A DNA stretch of 64,000 nt from Exiguobacterium aestuarii (GCF_020171655.1 NZ_JAIVAC010000002.1:248001-312000); one strand, 5' to 3'. Counted from the first letter of the stretch, positions 23,308 to 30,959 are shown. The notes: a model not told the origin generated them from the sequence alone. Program-made: numbers and translations.

Positions 23308-23370
23308 TCCCCGTCTATTTGAATCTTTTCTAAAGCATACACGTAATGATAAGAGAAGGGAGAGATTTGA

Positions 23371-23628
23371 TTGAATAAACAACGTTTTCTCACCACATTG
23401 ACCAGTTCCATCATCCTCTTTGTTGCCATGACTTTTATTTTTCGTAACGACTTTTCTCTATTCGCTGAAATGGCAATCATCTTTCTAGCGGTCGTCATCG
23501 GCCAAACAATCCTCGAGCGACTATTTCGACGCTTTGCGGAGCAACGGGTATCGAGTCAGACAGTATTCGTCTCGTTCCTGTCGATGCTGGTGATATTATG
23601 GACATTCGCAGGCATTCTTTTTGATTGA
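23371..23628 (+). CDS. Small hypothetical membrane protein
   Basis: 85 residues starting with TTG (MNKQRFLTTLTSSIILFVAM), with AGGGAGAG upstream. It has three predicted hydrophobic helices separated by a short basic loop (LERLFRRFAEQR). No family recognised; the layout is like small YrhC-type or DUF-type membrane proteins of Bacillales. It is divergent from msrA, with the two starts about 60 bases apart. Confidence 0.6.
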   Translation: MNKQRFLTTLTSSIILFVAMTFIFRNDFSLFAEMAIIFLAVVIGQTILERLFRRFAEQRVSSQTVFVSFLSMLVILWTFAGILFD

Positions 23629-23684
23629 ATATATAGCTTCGTCTCGCGATAAATCCCCATCGTTTATGCGTGACTTAAAAGTGT

Positions 23685-24401
23685 TTAAATTAACTTTCGA
23701 ATTGCTTCTACAATCAAGTGTGGCTCATCTCTTTGGATATAATGTGCGCTCTGCTCTGCAATTACAAACGTGGCATTTGAAGATATTCCCGTCATTTCTT
23801 TTTGTAAGACATTCCACAGCCTCTGATTTTCTGCGGAATAAAAGTCTTTCTTTCCTGCTGATATGATTGTTGTTGGGATTGAAAGATCAAGATTTGCTTG
23901 TTTCACTTGGTGCAAACTTTCCATAAATTCATCATAGTTCCCTTCCCGCACAAATTGCTTGGAGTATGCGTTTTGAAACTCTCGTGACATGGTCGGAAGA
24001 AATCGTTCTCGATAGTCACTCGGTGTCGTGTCTACTAATACGAGACCCATTACCTCATCTCGATATTCAGACGCGAACAATTGCATATTGACGCCTCCAA
24101 ACGAATGACCGACCAAAATGAACGGAGATGCTATATCCAACTGTTTGATCAGTTGGTGCAATTCTCGAACCATCTCCTTACTTGTTCTTCGATTCGTACT
24201 GGTCCCGCTTTTGCCTAGACCCGCCCGATCATAAAGAAGGACATTGGCATATTTCGACACTTCATCCGCCACCTGTCTCCAAGTCGTAGAATCATCGCCA
24301 TATCCTGCATCCATGATAATTGTCACTGACTTTGAATGTTGTTGAATATACTCAACATATAACTCACAGTCATGGATTTTTACCATTTGCTGATTGTTCA
24401 T
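23685..24401 (-). CDS. Alpha/beta-fold hydrolase
   Basis: 238 residues. Nucleophile elbow VGHSFGG, an N-terminal DAGYGDDSTTW oxyanion region, LLYDRAGLGKSG, an acid residue near SAGKKDFYS and the C-terminal His in SAHYIQRDEPHLIVEAI make up a complete catalytic triad layout. No signal peptide. The substrate is unknown; the closest general class is the prolyl-aminopeptidase, esterase and haloperoxidase group. The ATG at 24401 has GAAGGGGG upstream. It stands alone behind the O-acylation operon terminator. Confidence 0.82.
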   Translation of the reverse strand: MNNQQMVKIHDCELYVEYIQQHSKSVTIIMDAGYGDDSTTWRQVADEVSKYANVLLYDRAGLGKSGTSTNRRTSKEMVRELHQLIKQLDIASPFILVGHSFGGVNMQLFASEYRDEVMGLVLVDTTPSDYRERFLPTMSREFQNAYSKQFVREGNYDEFMESLHQVKQANLDLSIPTTIISAGKKDFYSAENQRLWNVLQKEMTGISSNATFVIAEQSAHYIQRDEPHLIVEAIRKLI

Positions 24402-24447
24402 GGTTTCCCCCTTCACTTCGTCCCTTTCGCTATCATAAAGCATAAAA

Positions 24448-24474
24448 AAATTGATGGACAGCCGCCCATCAATT
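24448..24474 (-). terminator. Terminator of the carrier-protein/MBOAT operon
   Basis: AAATTGATGG/CCATCAATTT stem with an A-run (24444-24450) on the left, which reads as a U-tract on the minus strand. It adjoins the stop codon of the last gene. Confidence 0.8.
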
Positions 24475-25379
24475 TATAAATATCCCAACCGCTTCAAATC
24501 TTCATAAACGAGTGAAGACAACAGCGTTCGCCCATCACCGTTCAAATGGTCCGGGTTATGGAAGAATGACTGCTCATGAATGAATCGTTCATCCCCCATA
24601 TAATTGAGGAACGGGACATCTAAATCCAAGTTCTCTAAATGCTGAAACACGAGGCGTTCCATGACGTCTTCATCAAAATACGTATGGTATGACGCGTGGA
24701 CCGGCTCCATCGCTAAGACGACACGATACCCTTGTTGTTTACAGTAGTCGATAATGTCTTGTAAATGCGCCATGTTTTTTTCAATCTCATGATTGTTCAC
24801 AGCGTTCTCATATTGAGCCGCCACTTCCTCATACTTACGCTCTGAGTAGTTCAGCCCACCATTCTCCCATGGCTTATGCGCATCAAAGCGAAAATCTCGG
24901 ATTTCCCGGGAAATGGCGGCATAGGCACTTCCGCTGTTCAATGCTGGGAACTGTTCATGCGTATAATATTGAAACAGGCTGACCGGCTCGATGTCTTTAC
25001 GGTCCAAGACGCGATAGTAATTCGCCTTCCGACCGACGTCCGAGTTGCTGAATGTGATTTGAGATAAGGACACGATCACGACCCCGCCTGGCTTCAAATG
25101 CTCATCGTATTCTTTTAGCATCTTCAAGTCATATTCAATCGGTTGACTTGGTAACGCCAAGTCGAGATGCGACAATCCGGTCGGTTTAAAATAATACCCA
25201 TACATCGCATGAGACGTGCCCAAATTGATGATATCGACAGGATGAGGATCTTCTTTAAACGCTAGGACGGCCCGGTTGTTATTGTACTCCCACGAGTCTT
25301 TCACGAACTCGTTGACGGGAATAAAGATGGCGATCATGACGAGTAACACAACGACGATTTTAATTCCTAAACGCTTCAT
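24474..25379 (-). CDS. Membrane-anchored SGNH/GDSL-like protein of the O-acylation operon
   Basis: 301 residues. One N-terminal hydrophobic anchor (about 5-24) places the rest outside the membrane. INLGTSHAMYG (about residues 51-61) resembles the SGNH nucleophile block, and NPDHLNGDG near the C-terminus is the usual Asp-x-x-His block with Asn and Gly. The position after an MBOAT gene is that of DltD, AlgX or AlgJ-type partners, which assist transfer of an acyl group to a surface polymer. It is not a clear DltD by sequence. The start at 25379 overlaps nothing and lies 22 bases after the MBOAT stop. Noc-type palindrome at 24901-24914. Confidence 0.78.
   Translation of the reverse strand: MKRLGIKIVVVLLVMIAIFIPVNEFVKDSWEYNNNRAVLAFKEDPHPVDIINLGTSHAMYGYYFKPTGLSHLDLALPSQPIEYDLKMLKEYDEHLKPGGVVIVSLSQITFSNSDVGRKANYYRVLDRKDIEPVSLFQYYTHEQFPALNSGSAYAAISREIRDFRFDAHKPWENGGLNYSERKYEEVAAQYENAVNNHEIEKNMAHLQDIIDYCKQQGYRVVLAMEPVHASYHTYFDEDVMERLVFQHLENLDLDVPFLNYMGDERFIHEQSFFHNPDHLNGDGRTLLSSLVYEDLKRLGYL
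24901..24914. promoter_or_regulatory. Perfect Noc-binding-site-like palindrome inside the SGNH gene
   Basis: ATTTCCCGGGAAAT, identical to the B. subtilis Noc binding consensus as I know it, lies in coding sequence about 32.5 kb from oriC. The noc gene is at 48564 in this window. Confidence 0.65.
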
Positions 25380-25400
25380 GCTAATTCCTTTCCTTGCATC

Positions 25401-26852
25401 TTAAAACCCACCGTACACAAATCCTTGGCCCGACACGCCAAACAAGAAGGCCGAGACAATCAAGAACAAGTTGATCGCCACACTCGTCACGGCAGACTGA
25501 CGTGCCATCCAGTCCCAAGCCGAACCTTTCGTCCGTTCAATATGTTGGAACAGGTGAACCACGACAAAGACGACGAGGAAGATGATTAAATCGAGCAACG
25601 AGAACATTTGAATTGCCTGTATCATGCCTGACGGTGCCCATGAAGAGGGTGTCACGTACAGTTTGGCATGCGAGAACGCCTCTGCCATCGAATGCGATTG
25701 AAAGAAGACGCGCGAGAAACAGACGAGCTGGAACGTGATGGCGATTTTCCACCACCGATGCAGTGTCGGCACGCGGTCAAACCCAACCCATGACGCCATT
25801 TTTTCGCGTTGCTGTTTCGTATGGTCTCCGAACACACGATAGATTCCATGAATGAGTCCCCATAAGACGAAATTCCACGCGGCACCGTGCCAGATTCCAC
25901 TTACTAAGAATGTCGCAAGGATGGCACCATAAATCTGTTCGCGCTTCTTCTTCCCTTTGGCGAGCGGCATGAAGATATAATCTCGCAACCACATCGAAAG
26001 TGTGATGTGCCAGCGGTTCCAGAAGTCGGCAATCGATACGGCAAAGTGTGGCTGTTTGAAGTTCTCCGATAATCGAATTCCGAGCAATCGTGCACAACCG
26101 ATGGCGATATCACTACACGCCGAGAAATCGGCGAACAGTTGAATCGAGAACAACATCGTCGCGAGCACAATCTCTGAACCAGTCGGATCTGGACTGTTGA
26201 ATACACTTGCGACAATCGGAGCCAATCGGTCAGCGATCAACGTCTTCTTGAAGAATCCCCAAATGATGCGCTGTATCCCATAACTGATATTGTCGTAGTC
26301 GAGATGCTGCTCCGTCTTCAGCTGGGGAAGCAACTTTTTCGCTCGCTCAATCGGTCCCGCCACGAGTTGCGGGAAGAAGGCGAAATAGACCGAGAAATAG
26401 CCGTAATGTCGCTCTGCTTTTTGCTTCCCTCGCGAGACGTCCACGACATAACTGATGGCTTGGAACGTATAAAACGAGATGGCCAACGGCAACACGATTT
26501 CTTTATACGGGACGTCATAATCAAATCCGCTCCATGCGGCGAACGAACGGAGCGAATCATTGACGAAATTAAAATATTTGAACCATCCGAGGAAGAAGAC
26601 GAGAACGGAGACACCGACCCACATGAGCCGTTTCTTCTGTTCTTTCTTTTCCTGCTTCTCAATCAGAATCCCAATCACATGGGTGAAGGCGGTACTGATC
26701 AACAGGAGCGGGATGAATTGAATGCTCAACGTAGCGTAAAAGACATAGCTCGCTAAGAGGAGGAGCACCCATCGAAATCGATGCGGGACCACGTAATAGG
26801 TTCCAACGATGATTGTTAAAAATAAGAGAAATTCAATCGAAATAAAAGTCAT
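25401..26852 (-). CDS. AlgI-like membrane-bound O-acyltransferase (MBOAT)
   Basis: 483-residue polytopic membrane protein. The MBOAT signatures are FYTFQAISYVVDVSRG, FFPQLVAGPIERAKKLLPQL, DFWNRWHITLSMWLRDYIFMPL and SGIWHGAAWNFVLWGLIHG, where the final His is the catalytic one. These blocks resemble AlgI-type alginate acetyltransferases more than typical DltB. It should move an acyl group across or at the membrane onto a surface polymer. The ATG at 26852 has AGGTGG 5 bases upstream; the longer GTG start at 26861 overlaps this site. It is the third gene of the operon behind the carrier protein and ligase. Confidence 0.88.
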   Translation of the reverse strand: MTFISIEFLLFLTIIVGTYYVVPHRFRWVLLLLASYVFYATLSIQFIPLLLISTAFTHVIGILIEKQEKKEQKKRLMWVGVSVLVFFLGWFKYFNFVNDSLRSFAAWSGFDYDVPYKEIVLPLAISFYTFQAISYVVDVSRGKQKAERHYGYFSVYFAFFPQLVAGPIERAKKLLPQLKTEQHLDYDNISYGIQRIIWGFFKKTLIADRLAPIVASVFNSPDPTGSEIVLATMLFSIQLFADFSACSDIAIGCARLLGIRLSENFKQPHFAVSIADFWNRWHITLSMWLRDYIFMPLAKGKKKREQIYGAILATFLVSGIWHGAAWNFVLWGLIHGIYRVFGDHTKQQREKMASWVGFDRVPTLHRWWKIAITFQLVCFSRVFFQSHSMAEAFSHAKLYVTPSSWAPSGMIQAIQMFSLLDLIIFLVVFVVVHLFQHIERTKGSAWDWMARQSAVTSVAINLFLIVSAFLFGVSGQGFVYGGF

Positions 26853-26901
26853 ATTTACCACCTGATGTTATGAAACTTGACGATGTACCGATTCCTGACA
26901 A

Positions 26902-28308
26902 TCAGGTGGTCACAAGTTCTCGCTTCGGCAATGCGGCATAACGAATCTTTCCGAACGAATTACGTGGAATCTCGTCAATCTGCATCACCCGAACACCTTT
27001 CACCTTGATTTGTTCTTTGATGATTTTTTGAATGCGTGCGACGTCATCTTGCAACGTATACACATATAGTTGGTCGTCTTCCCCGGCACAGACACAGTCA
27101 TGTCCGTGCTCTCGAAGGAGGGCCTCGACTTCGTCTAAGCTGATCCGACTTCCATATAGTTTAATCATGCGCTTCATGCGGCCGACGATGAAGAAATACC
27201 CATCCTCGTCACGATACGCCATGTCACCTGTACGTAAGACACCGTGATTGTCGTCACTCTTCGCAAGGTCAGCTAATGAAGTCGCATACCCGAACGACAC
27301 GTTGTCACCTTGATACACTAGTTCGCCCGTCACGTTCGCATCTTTGATGTCGTTTCCGGCTTCGTCTCGTAGTGAGAGTGTTCCACCTGGGATGGCGATA
27401 CCGATACTCCCTGCTTTTTCCGCATGCATCCGATCGGGTAAATACGACATCCGGGCCGTCGCCTCCGTTTGGCCGTACATGATGAAAAACTGTATCCCTT
27501 TTTTCTCACATATCGTTGCAAAGTGATTGGCGAGCGTTGGGTCCAACTTTCCACCCGCTTGCGTCAACTTCTTCAAACTTGGCAAATCATACGCCTCAAA
27601 TTTCAAACGTTTTAACATCTCGTAATGAAATGGTACACCACCAAACGTCGTCGCCTGCTCAGCACGACACAACTCCCAAAACTCTTTTTGAACGATCGAG
27701 CGGTCTGTCAGGATAATCGTTGCCCCTTTCAACAGATGACTGTTGATAATCGAGAGCCCATACGAATAGTTCATCGGAAGGGTCGTGATCGGTTTATCCG
27801 TTTGATCGATGTCGAGATAATTGATGATTGACGTGGCGTTCGCTGATAGGTTGTTATACGTGAGACGGACCAATTTCGGACTTCCGGTACTCCCTGAAGT
27901 CGTCAACAGAAGGGCCAACTCTTCATGAAGTTCATGGTGAACTGTTGCTCCTGTTTCAAACAAGGCGTAACCACCGTAACCATAGTAAGCATCCAACGCG
28001 TTCGCCAAATCGTCTCTTGATTCCGGTGCCCATACGTGCGTCGGTTCATACCGTTCCATCAACTTCTGTAATTGCTCGGCTGGGATATCCGCGTCTAACA
28101 AGACGGGTACGACGCGTCCCCGAATAAAACCGACATAGCCGAAGAGCGACTCGACCCGGTTGGCACATAGACAGAAGACGAGTGCTCGTTCGCCGACTTC
28201 CTGACAAATCGAGTCGCCAACCTCCAACATCTCGCCGTATGTGTAAGAACGGTCCGCATAGACCGCCTCACGATCCGTGTATTGCTCGAGTGTTTGAAAA
28301 AGCGTCAT
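26902..28308 (-). CDS. AMP-dependent acyl/amino-acid--carrier-protein ligase
   Basis: 468 residues of the acyl-adenylate-forming superfamily. The P-loop-like LLLTTSGSTGSPKLVRL (A3), YGQTEATARMSYLP (A5), RTGDMAYRDEDGYFFIVGR (A7), MKRMIKLYGSRISLDEVE (A8) and the C-terminal lysine block NSFGKIRYAALPK (A10) are all present. Coupling to the carrier gene (the ATGA start overlaps its stop by 4 bases) suggests it activates an acid and loads it onto that carrier. It is shorter than and not clearly orthologous to DltA. The substrate (acetate, propionate, lactate, D-Ala or another acid) cannot be read from sequence. Confidence 0.85.
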   Translation of the reverse strand: MTLFQTLEQYTDREAVYADRSYTYGEMLEVGDSICQEVGERALVFCLCANRVESLFGYVGFIRGRVVPVLLDADIPAEQLQKLMERYEPTHVWAPESRDDLANALDAYYGYGGYALFETGATVHHELHEELALLLTTSGSTGSPKLVRLTYNNLSANATSIINYLDIDQTDKPITTLPMNYSYGLSIINSHLLKGATIILTDRSIVQKEFWELCRAEQATTFGGVPFHYEMLKRLKFEAYDLPSLKKLTQAGGKLDPTLANHFATICEKKGIQFFIMYGQTEATARMSYLPDRMHAEKAGSIGIAIPGGTLSLRDEAGNDIKDANVTGELVYQGDNVSFGYATSLADLAKSDDNHGVLRTGDMAYRDEDGYFFIVGRMKRMIKLYGSRISLDEVEALLREHGHDCVCAGEDDQLYVYTLQDDVARIQKIIKEQIKVKGVRVMQIDEIPRNSFGKIRYAALPKRELVTT

Positions 28309-28550
28309 GACCGGATGTCCACACCGAGGCGCTGCAGCAACGCGATGCCAGACTGATACGAATGGAATTCCGTCATTTCATCCGAGTCGATATAGACGTC
28401 AAACGCATCCTCGATTTCTGCGATGAGGGTCATGTGTCCAATCGAATCCCATTCCGTCGATTCTCCAAGCTTCATCTCTTCAAGAACCACATCGTCCTCT
28501 AATTCCAATCCGTTTTTAAATGCCATGTTATATGCTTCAAGCGTGCTCAT
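28305..28550 (-). CDS. Dedicated acyl carrier protein of the O-acylation operon
   Basis: 81 residues, acidic. The phosphopantetheine attachment serine lies in STEWDSIGHMTLI, matching the ACP D-S-[LI]-x-x-[ML] pattern. Start ATG 28550 (MSTLEAYNMAFKNGLELEDD) has AAAGGA 8 bases upstream. The longer frame to 28592 overlaps the promoter and has no site, and the ATG at 28559 sits too close to AAAGG. First gene of the carrier-ligase-MBOAT-SGNH operon, behind a promoter with a Fur box. It is expected to need a phosphopantetheinyl transferase encoded elsewhere. Confidence 0.87.
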   Translation of the reverse strand: MSTLEAYNMAFKNGLELEDDVVLEEMKLGESTEWDSIGHMTLIAEIEDAFDVYIDSDEMTEFHSYQSGIALLQRLGVDIRS

Positions 28551-28606
28551 TGTATTCATCCTTTCACGTTCACTCCAACGGTTCGATTTCATCTATTCTT
28601 ATTGAC

Positions 28607-28662
28607 TGATAATGATAATCATTTGCCTTGTGATTCTATCACAATTTTTTCAAATCGGTCAA
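28607..28662 (-). promoter_or_regulatory. Sigma-A promoter with a Fur box for the O-acylation operon
   Basis: On the minus strand TTGACC (28662-28657) and TAGAAT (28638-28633) are separated by 18 bases. TGATAATGATAATCA (28607-28621) lies 11 bases downstream of the -10. It matches the 7-1-7 Fur consensus TGATAATNATTATCA at 14 of 15 positions, and the G and C at positions 2 and 14 favour Fur over PerR. The arrangement fits iron-dependent repression. Confidence 0.75.
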
Positions 28663-28711
28663 TTCTTCACAGGAGAAAAAGCTTGGAGTTGAGCGATTTT
28701 GTACATGAAAA

Positions 28712-28736
28712 AGACCACATCGTTACGATGCGGTCT
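28712..28736 (-). terminator. Terminator of the GNAT gene
   Basis: AGACCACATCG/CGATGCGGTCT hairpin with a TTA loop and AAAAA to its left. It overlaps the gene's stop codon. Confidence 0.8.
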
Positions 28737-29277
28737 CAGGAAACGATAAAACATATTCGAGTTGTAAATCGAGTGGTTCTTCTTTATAGATTTCTGGCAC
28801 GATTTCTTCGGCTAGTATGCATCCCATCGCTTCATAGAAATGATACGTATCGACGGCCGGGTTCGCCCCGATGTAGAGTTTCTTTGCACCTCGATCGACC
28901 GCTGCCTGACAGACCTGTTCAAATAACACTTTACCAATCCCCTGTCCACGATTAGGACGACTCACATGAATGAAGCCCAGATTCAAATACTGTCCTTCCG
29001 TTCCGAGCGGGTGTCCATCCAGTCCGGCAAAGCCAAGTAACGTTTCACTTTTTTGGATTGCCATAACAACGCCGCCACGGTCGATGTAGAAGTTAAGAAT
29101 CTCAATGACCTGTTGTTTTTTCGCATCATCCCATTCATCGATGTAATGCTCGTCTTTTTGATAAAGTTGACCGCTCGAATCCACGGCATAAATGCGATGC
29201 GTTTCCTGAAAACGTTCGAAGGTTGTTAAAAAGTCGAGAGCAATTTGATTTGTTAGAAGATTGATGGTGTGGTTCAT
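28723..29277 (-). CDS. GNAT-family N-acetyltransferase
   Basis: 184 residues starting MNHTINLLTNQIALDFLTTF. The acetyl-CoA loop is in VSRPNRGQGIGKVLFEQVCQ (RGxGxGK type), and strand 7 with the conserved Tyr follows in AVDTYHFYEAMGCIL. The acceptor is unknown: an amine on a small molecule or protein. An alternative start at 29295 has AAGGAA too close to its ATG, so the 29277 start is preferred but not certain. It faces the O-acylation operon promoter with only ~60 bases in between. Confidence 0.8.
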   Translation of the reverse strand: MNHTINLLTNQIALDFLTTFERFQETHRIYAVDSSGQLYQKDEHYIDEWDDAKKQQVIEILNFYIDRGGVVMAIQKSETLLGFAGLDGHPLGTEGQYLNLGFIHVSRPNRGQGIGKVLFEQVCQAAVDRGAKKLYIGANPAVDTYHFYEAMGCILAEEIVPEIYKEEPLDLQLEYVLSFPETAS

Positions 29278-29361
29278 ATTTGGCTGCAGCTCCATTTCCT
29301 TGATTGAGAATATTACAGTCCGATGCAAAATCAATCGTTTTGATGAATCCTATCGTCCAAT

Positions 29362-30123
29362 CTAGTTTTTATTTAGATTCATCTCATCTATAAGTGCGTT
29401 GAGGCTCTTCCAAGATAACAAGGTGTAAGGTGGTTCCGTATCACTCGTTACAGGAAAACCTTCAGCAATGAGACTAGCCCGCTTGATGAATGGATCCCTT
29501 TTACCAGACTGATACACGGCAATTTTTCGAGGCATGTCCTCATCGTCATCATAATATCCGGTCTTTAATCTCAATGTACTGATTTCCTCTAATGAAGGAA
29601 TCTCTTTTCCCTGCCAATCGTATATCTCAAAAAGTGGGTACCGATCACGTGTCCACTGCTCAATAATATCAATCACTTTTAACAGGATATATTCGGAAGA
29701 GTCCATTTGGAAACTGACAATGTCTCCTGATTTAAACGTCGTATCCGCTACAAAGCGCTTAGGAATCTTTTTAGCCAGGGGCTGAGGCTGATTCAATTGA
29801 TGTTTTAATTTAAGAAGAACGGCCTCTCTTTTCTTCCTTAACTTTAAATCATCGTTCCAATTTTCTAGCTCGATTCCACTGTCAATAATCTCTACAGCAT
29901 TTTGTTTTACATGACCTTGTAATCGTCCTAGCTTCCATTGAATAAGTGCAAAGGAAAGCCAAAAAAGTGTCATTTCTTCAGTATCTAATTCATCTACGTA
30001 CTCTTGAATGACCTTTTCACTCGCTTGTTCATTCGAATAGCCGTCCCCTAGTAAATCTTTGTATATAAACCGAATATCTTCGGCAAGATCATTCGATAAA
30101 ATTGCTACTCCCCAAACACCCAT
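29362..30123 (-). CDS. Hypothetical protein of the MGxWG (DUF4259-like) group
   Basis: 253 residues starting MGVWGVAILSNDLAEDIRFI. The opening and the central FWLSFALIQWKLGRLQ resemble a loosely defined family of MGxWG proteins found scattered among bacteria, often near toxin-immunity genes. No enzymatic motif is seen. By eye it is richer in A and T than its neighbours, suggesting acquisition. The ATG at 30123 has GGAG 9 bases upstream. It lies between the rlmH terminator and the GNAT gene and breaks the B. subtilis-like order. Function unknown. Confidence 0.7.
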   Translation of the reverse strand: MGVWGVAILSNDLAEDIRFIYKDLLGDGYSNEQASEKVIQEYVDELDTEEMTLFWLSFALIQWKLGRLQGHVKQNAVEIIDSGIELENWNDDLKLRKKREAVLLKLKHQLNQPQPLAKKIPKRFVADTTFKSGDIVSFQMDSSEYILLKVIDIIEQWTRDRYPLFEIYDWQGKEIPSLEEISTLRLKTGYYDDDEDMPRKIAVYQSGKRDPFIKRASLIAEGFPVTSDTEPPYTLLSWKSLNALIDEMNLNKN

Positions 30124-30143
30124 ATGATTCAACTCCTAAAAAA

Positions 30144-30183
30144 AGTCATCTAGAACAAGTATAAAACAATGTTCTAGATGACT
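30144..30183 (-). terminator. Terminator of rlmH
   Basis: A 13-bp stem AGTCATCTAGAAC/GTTCTAGATGACT with an AT-rich loop, preceded by an A-run, giving a U-tract on the minus strand. It lies 13 bases beyond the rlmH stop. Confidence 0.85.
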
Positions 30184-30195
30184 CTTTGAAAATAT

Positions 30196-30675
30196 TTATT
30201 TATGATACGGCTCATTCCGATTGATCCGATACGCCCGATAAATCTGTTCACACAATACGAGCTTCATGAGTTGATGCGGGAATGTCATCTTCGAGAACGA
30301 GATCGTATCGTCCGCTCGTTTCATCACATCGTCCGACAGACCGAGCGATCCTCCGATGACGAAGGCGATTTTACTCTTGCCATACGTTGCGAGTTGATCG
30401 AGTTCACGAGCGAACGCTTCACTCGTCCGCTGCTTCCCTTGAATCGCCAAAGCGATGACGTGCGTGTCTGGGGATATCTTCGCTAAAATCCGCTCGCCTT
30501 CTTTTTGTTTTACTAATAACATATCTGCCTCACTTAAATGCTCGGGTGCTTTTTCGTCTGAGACCTCGATTTCCTGCACTTTTGCGTAGGCAGAGAGCCG
30601 CTTTGTATACTCGGCAATTCCTTGTTTTAAATATTTTTCTTTTAGTTTGCCTACCGTGATAATTGAAATATTCAT
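30196..30675 (-). CDS. rlmH: 23S rRNA (pseudouridine1915-N3)-methyltransferase RlmH
   Basis: 159 residues, the standard length of this SPOUT methyltransferase. Conserved features include the [20 protein letters not shown] opening, [17 protein letters not shown], the SAM-binding knot [13 protein letters not shown] and the C-terminal [20 protein letters not shown]...YHK. It methylates pseudouridine 1915 in helix 69 of the 50S subunit. The start at 30675 has AAGGA upstream. Three phased DnaA boxes lie 34-66 bases upstream of the start, an unusual context. Confidence 0.95.
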   Translation of the reverse strand: MNISIITVGKLKEKYLKQGIAEYTKRLSAYAKVQEIEVSDEKAPEHLSEADMLLVKQKEGERILAKISPDTHVIALAIQGKQRTSEAFARELDQLATYGKSKIAFVIGGSLGLSDDVMKRADDTISFSKMTFPHQLMKLVLCEQIYRAYRINRNEPYHK

Positions 30676-30708
30676 CCAATTCTTCCTTTTTCCACAGTTT
30701 TTTTGGAG

Positions 30709-30833
30709 TTATCCATAGGGTTATCCACAGAGTTATCCACAAATCCACATGTTGATAATTAGTTTTTGCTTGACACAACATATGTTGCGTCGGCTTCACA
30801 GAACTCACATGTCACTTGTTCACTTGTGGATAA
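30709..30833. promoter_or_regulatory. DnaA-box cluster between rlmH and the CxxH/CxxC gene
   Basis: TTATCCATA (30709-30717), TTATCCACA (30721-30729) and TTATCCACA (30733-30741) are in the same orientation at exactly 12-base intervals. A fourth, reversed TGTGGATAA lies at 30825-30833 inside the small gene. The two TTATCCACA copies match the consensus perfectly. Confidence 0.75.
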
Positions 30834-30920
30834 TTCCTCTAACAACGGGTACTCCCCTGTTTCATCCACAATGATGTCTAAAGCGATTTCAACATGTTCC
30901 TTGCATACTTTTTTTTCCAC
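30759..30920 (-). CDS. yyzF: CxxH/CxxC protein (YyzF family)
   Basis: 53 residues, encoded from a GTG at 30920 with GGAGG upstream (30929-30933). The translation begins MEKKVCKEHVEIALDIIVDE, contains the CKEH (CxxH) pair, and ends with CEFC (CxxC) ahead of EADATYVVSSKN. This matches the CxxH/CxxC protein family found between htrC and rlmH in B. subtilis (yyzF), and the position here is identical. The four ligands suggest a small zinc site. Function unknown. Its coding sequence carries one reversed DnaA box. Confidence 0.88.
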   Translation of the reverse strand: MEKKVCKEHVEIALDIIVDETGEYPLLEELSTSEQVTCEFCEADATYVVSSKN

Positions 30921-30937
30921 AGTTTTTCCTCCTTAAA

Positions 30938-30959
30938 AAAGAAGCGTCGCCGCTTCTTT
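30938..30959 (-). terminator. Terminator of the htrA gene
   Basis: AAAGAAGCG/CGCTTCTTT stem with a TCGC loop and an A-run to its left. It overlaps the stop codon of the protease gene and lies just before the YyzF ribosome binding site. Confidence 0.75.

Noticed and set aside
24474-28592. Calling the operon canonical dltABCD
   Set aside because: Gene order, the AlgI-like MBOAT motifs and the short ligase differ from DltA and DltB. Only the general scheme is shared.
28607-28621. PerR or Zur box instead of Fur
   Set aside because: The G at position 2 and C at position 14 match Fur. PerR prefers TTATAATNATTATAA, and the Zur core sequence is absent.
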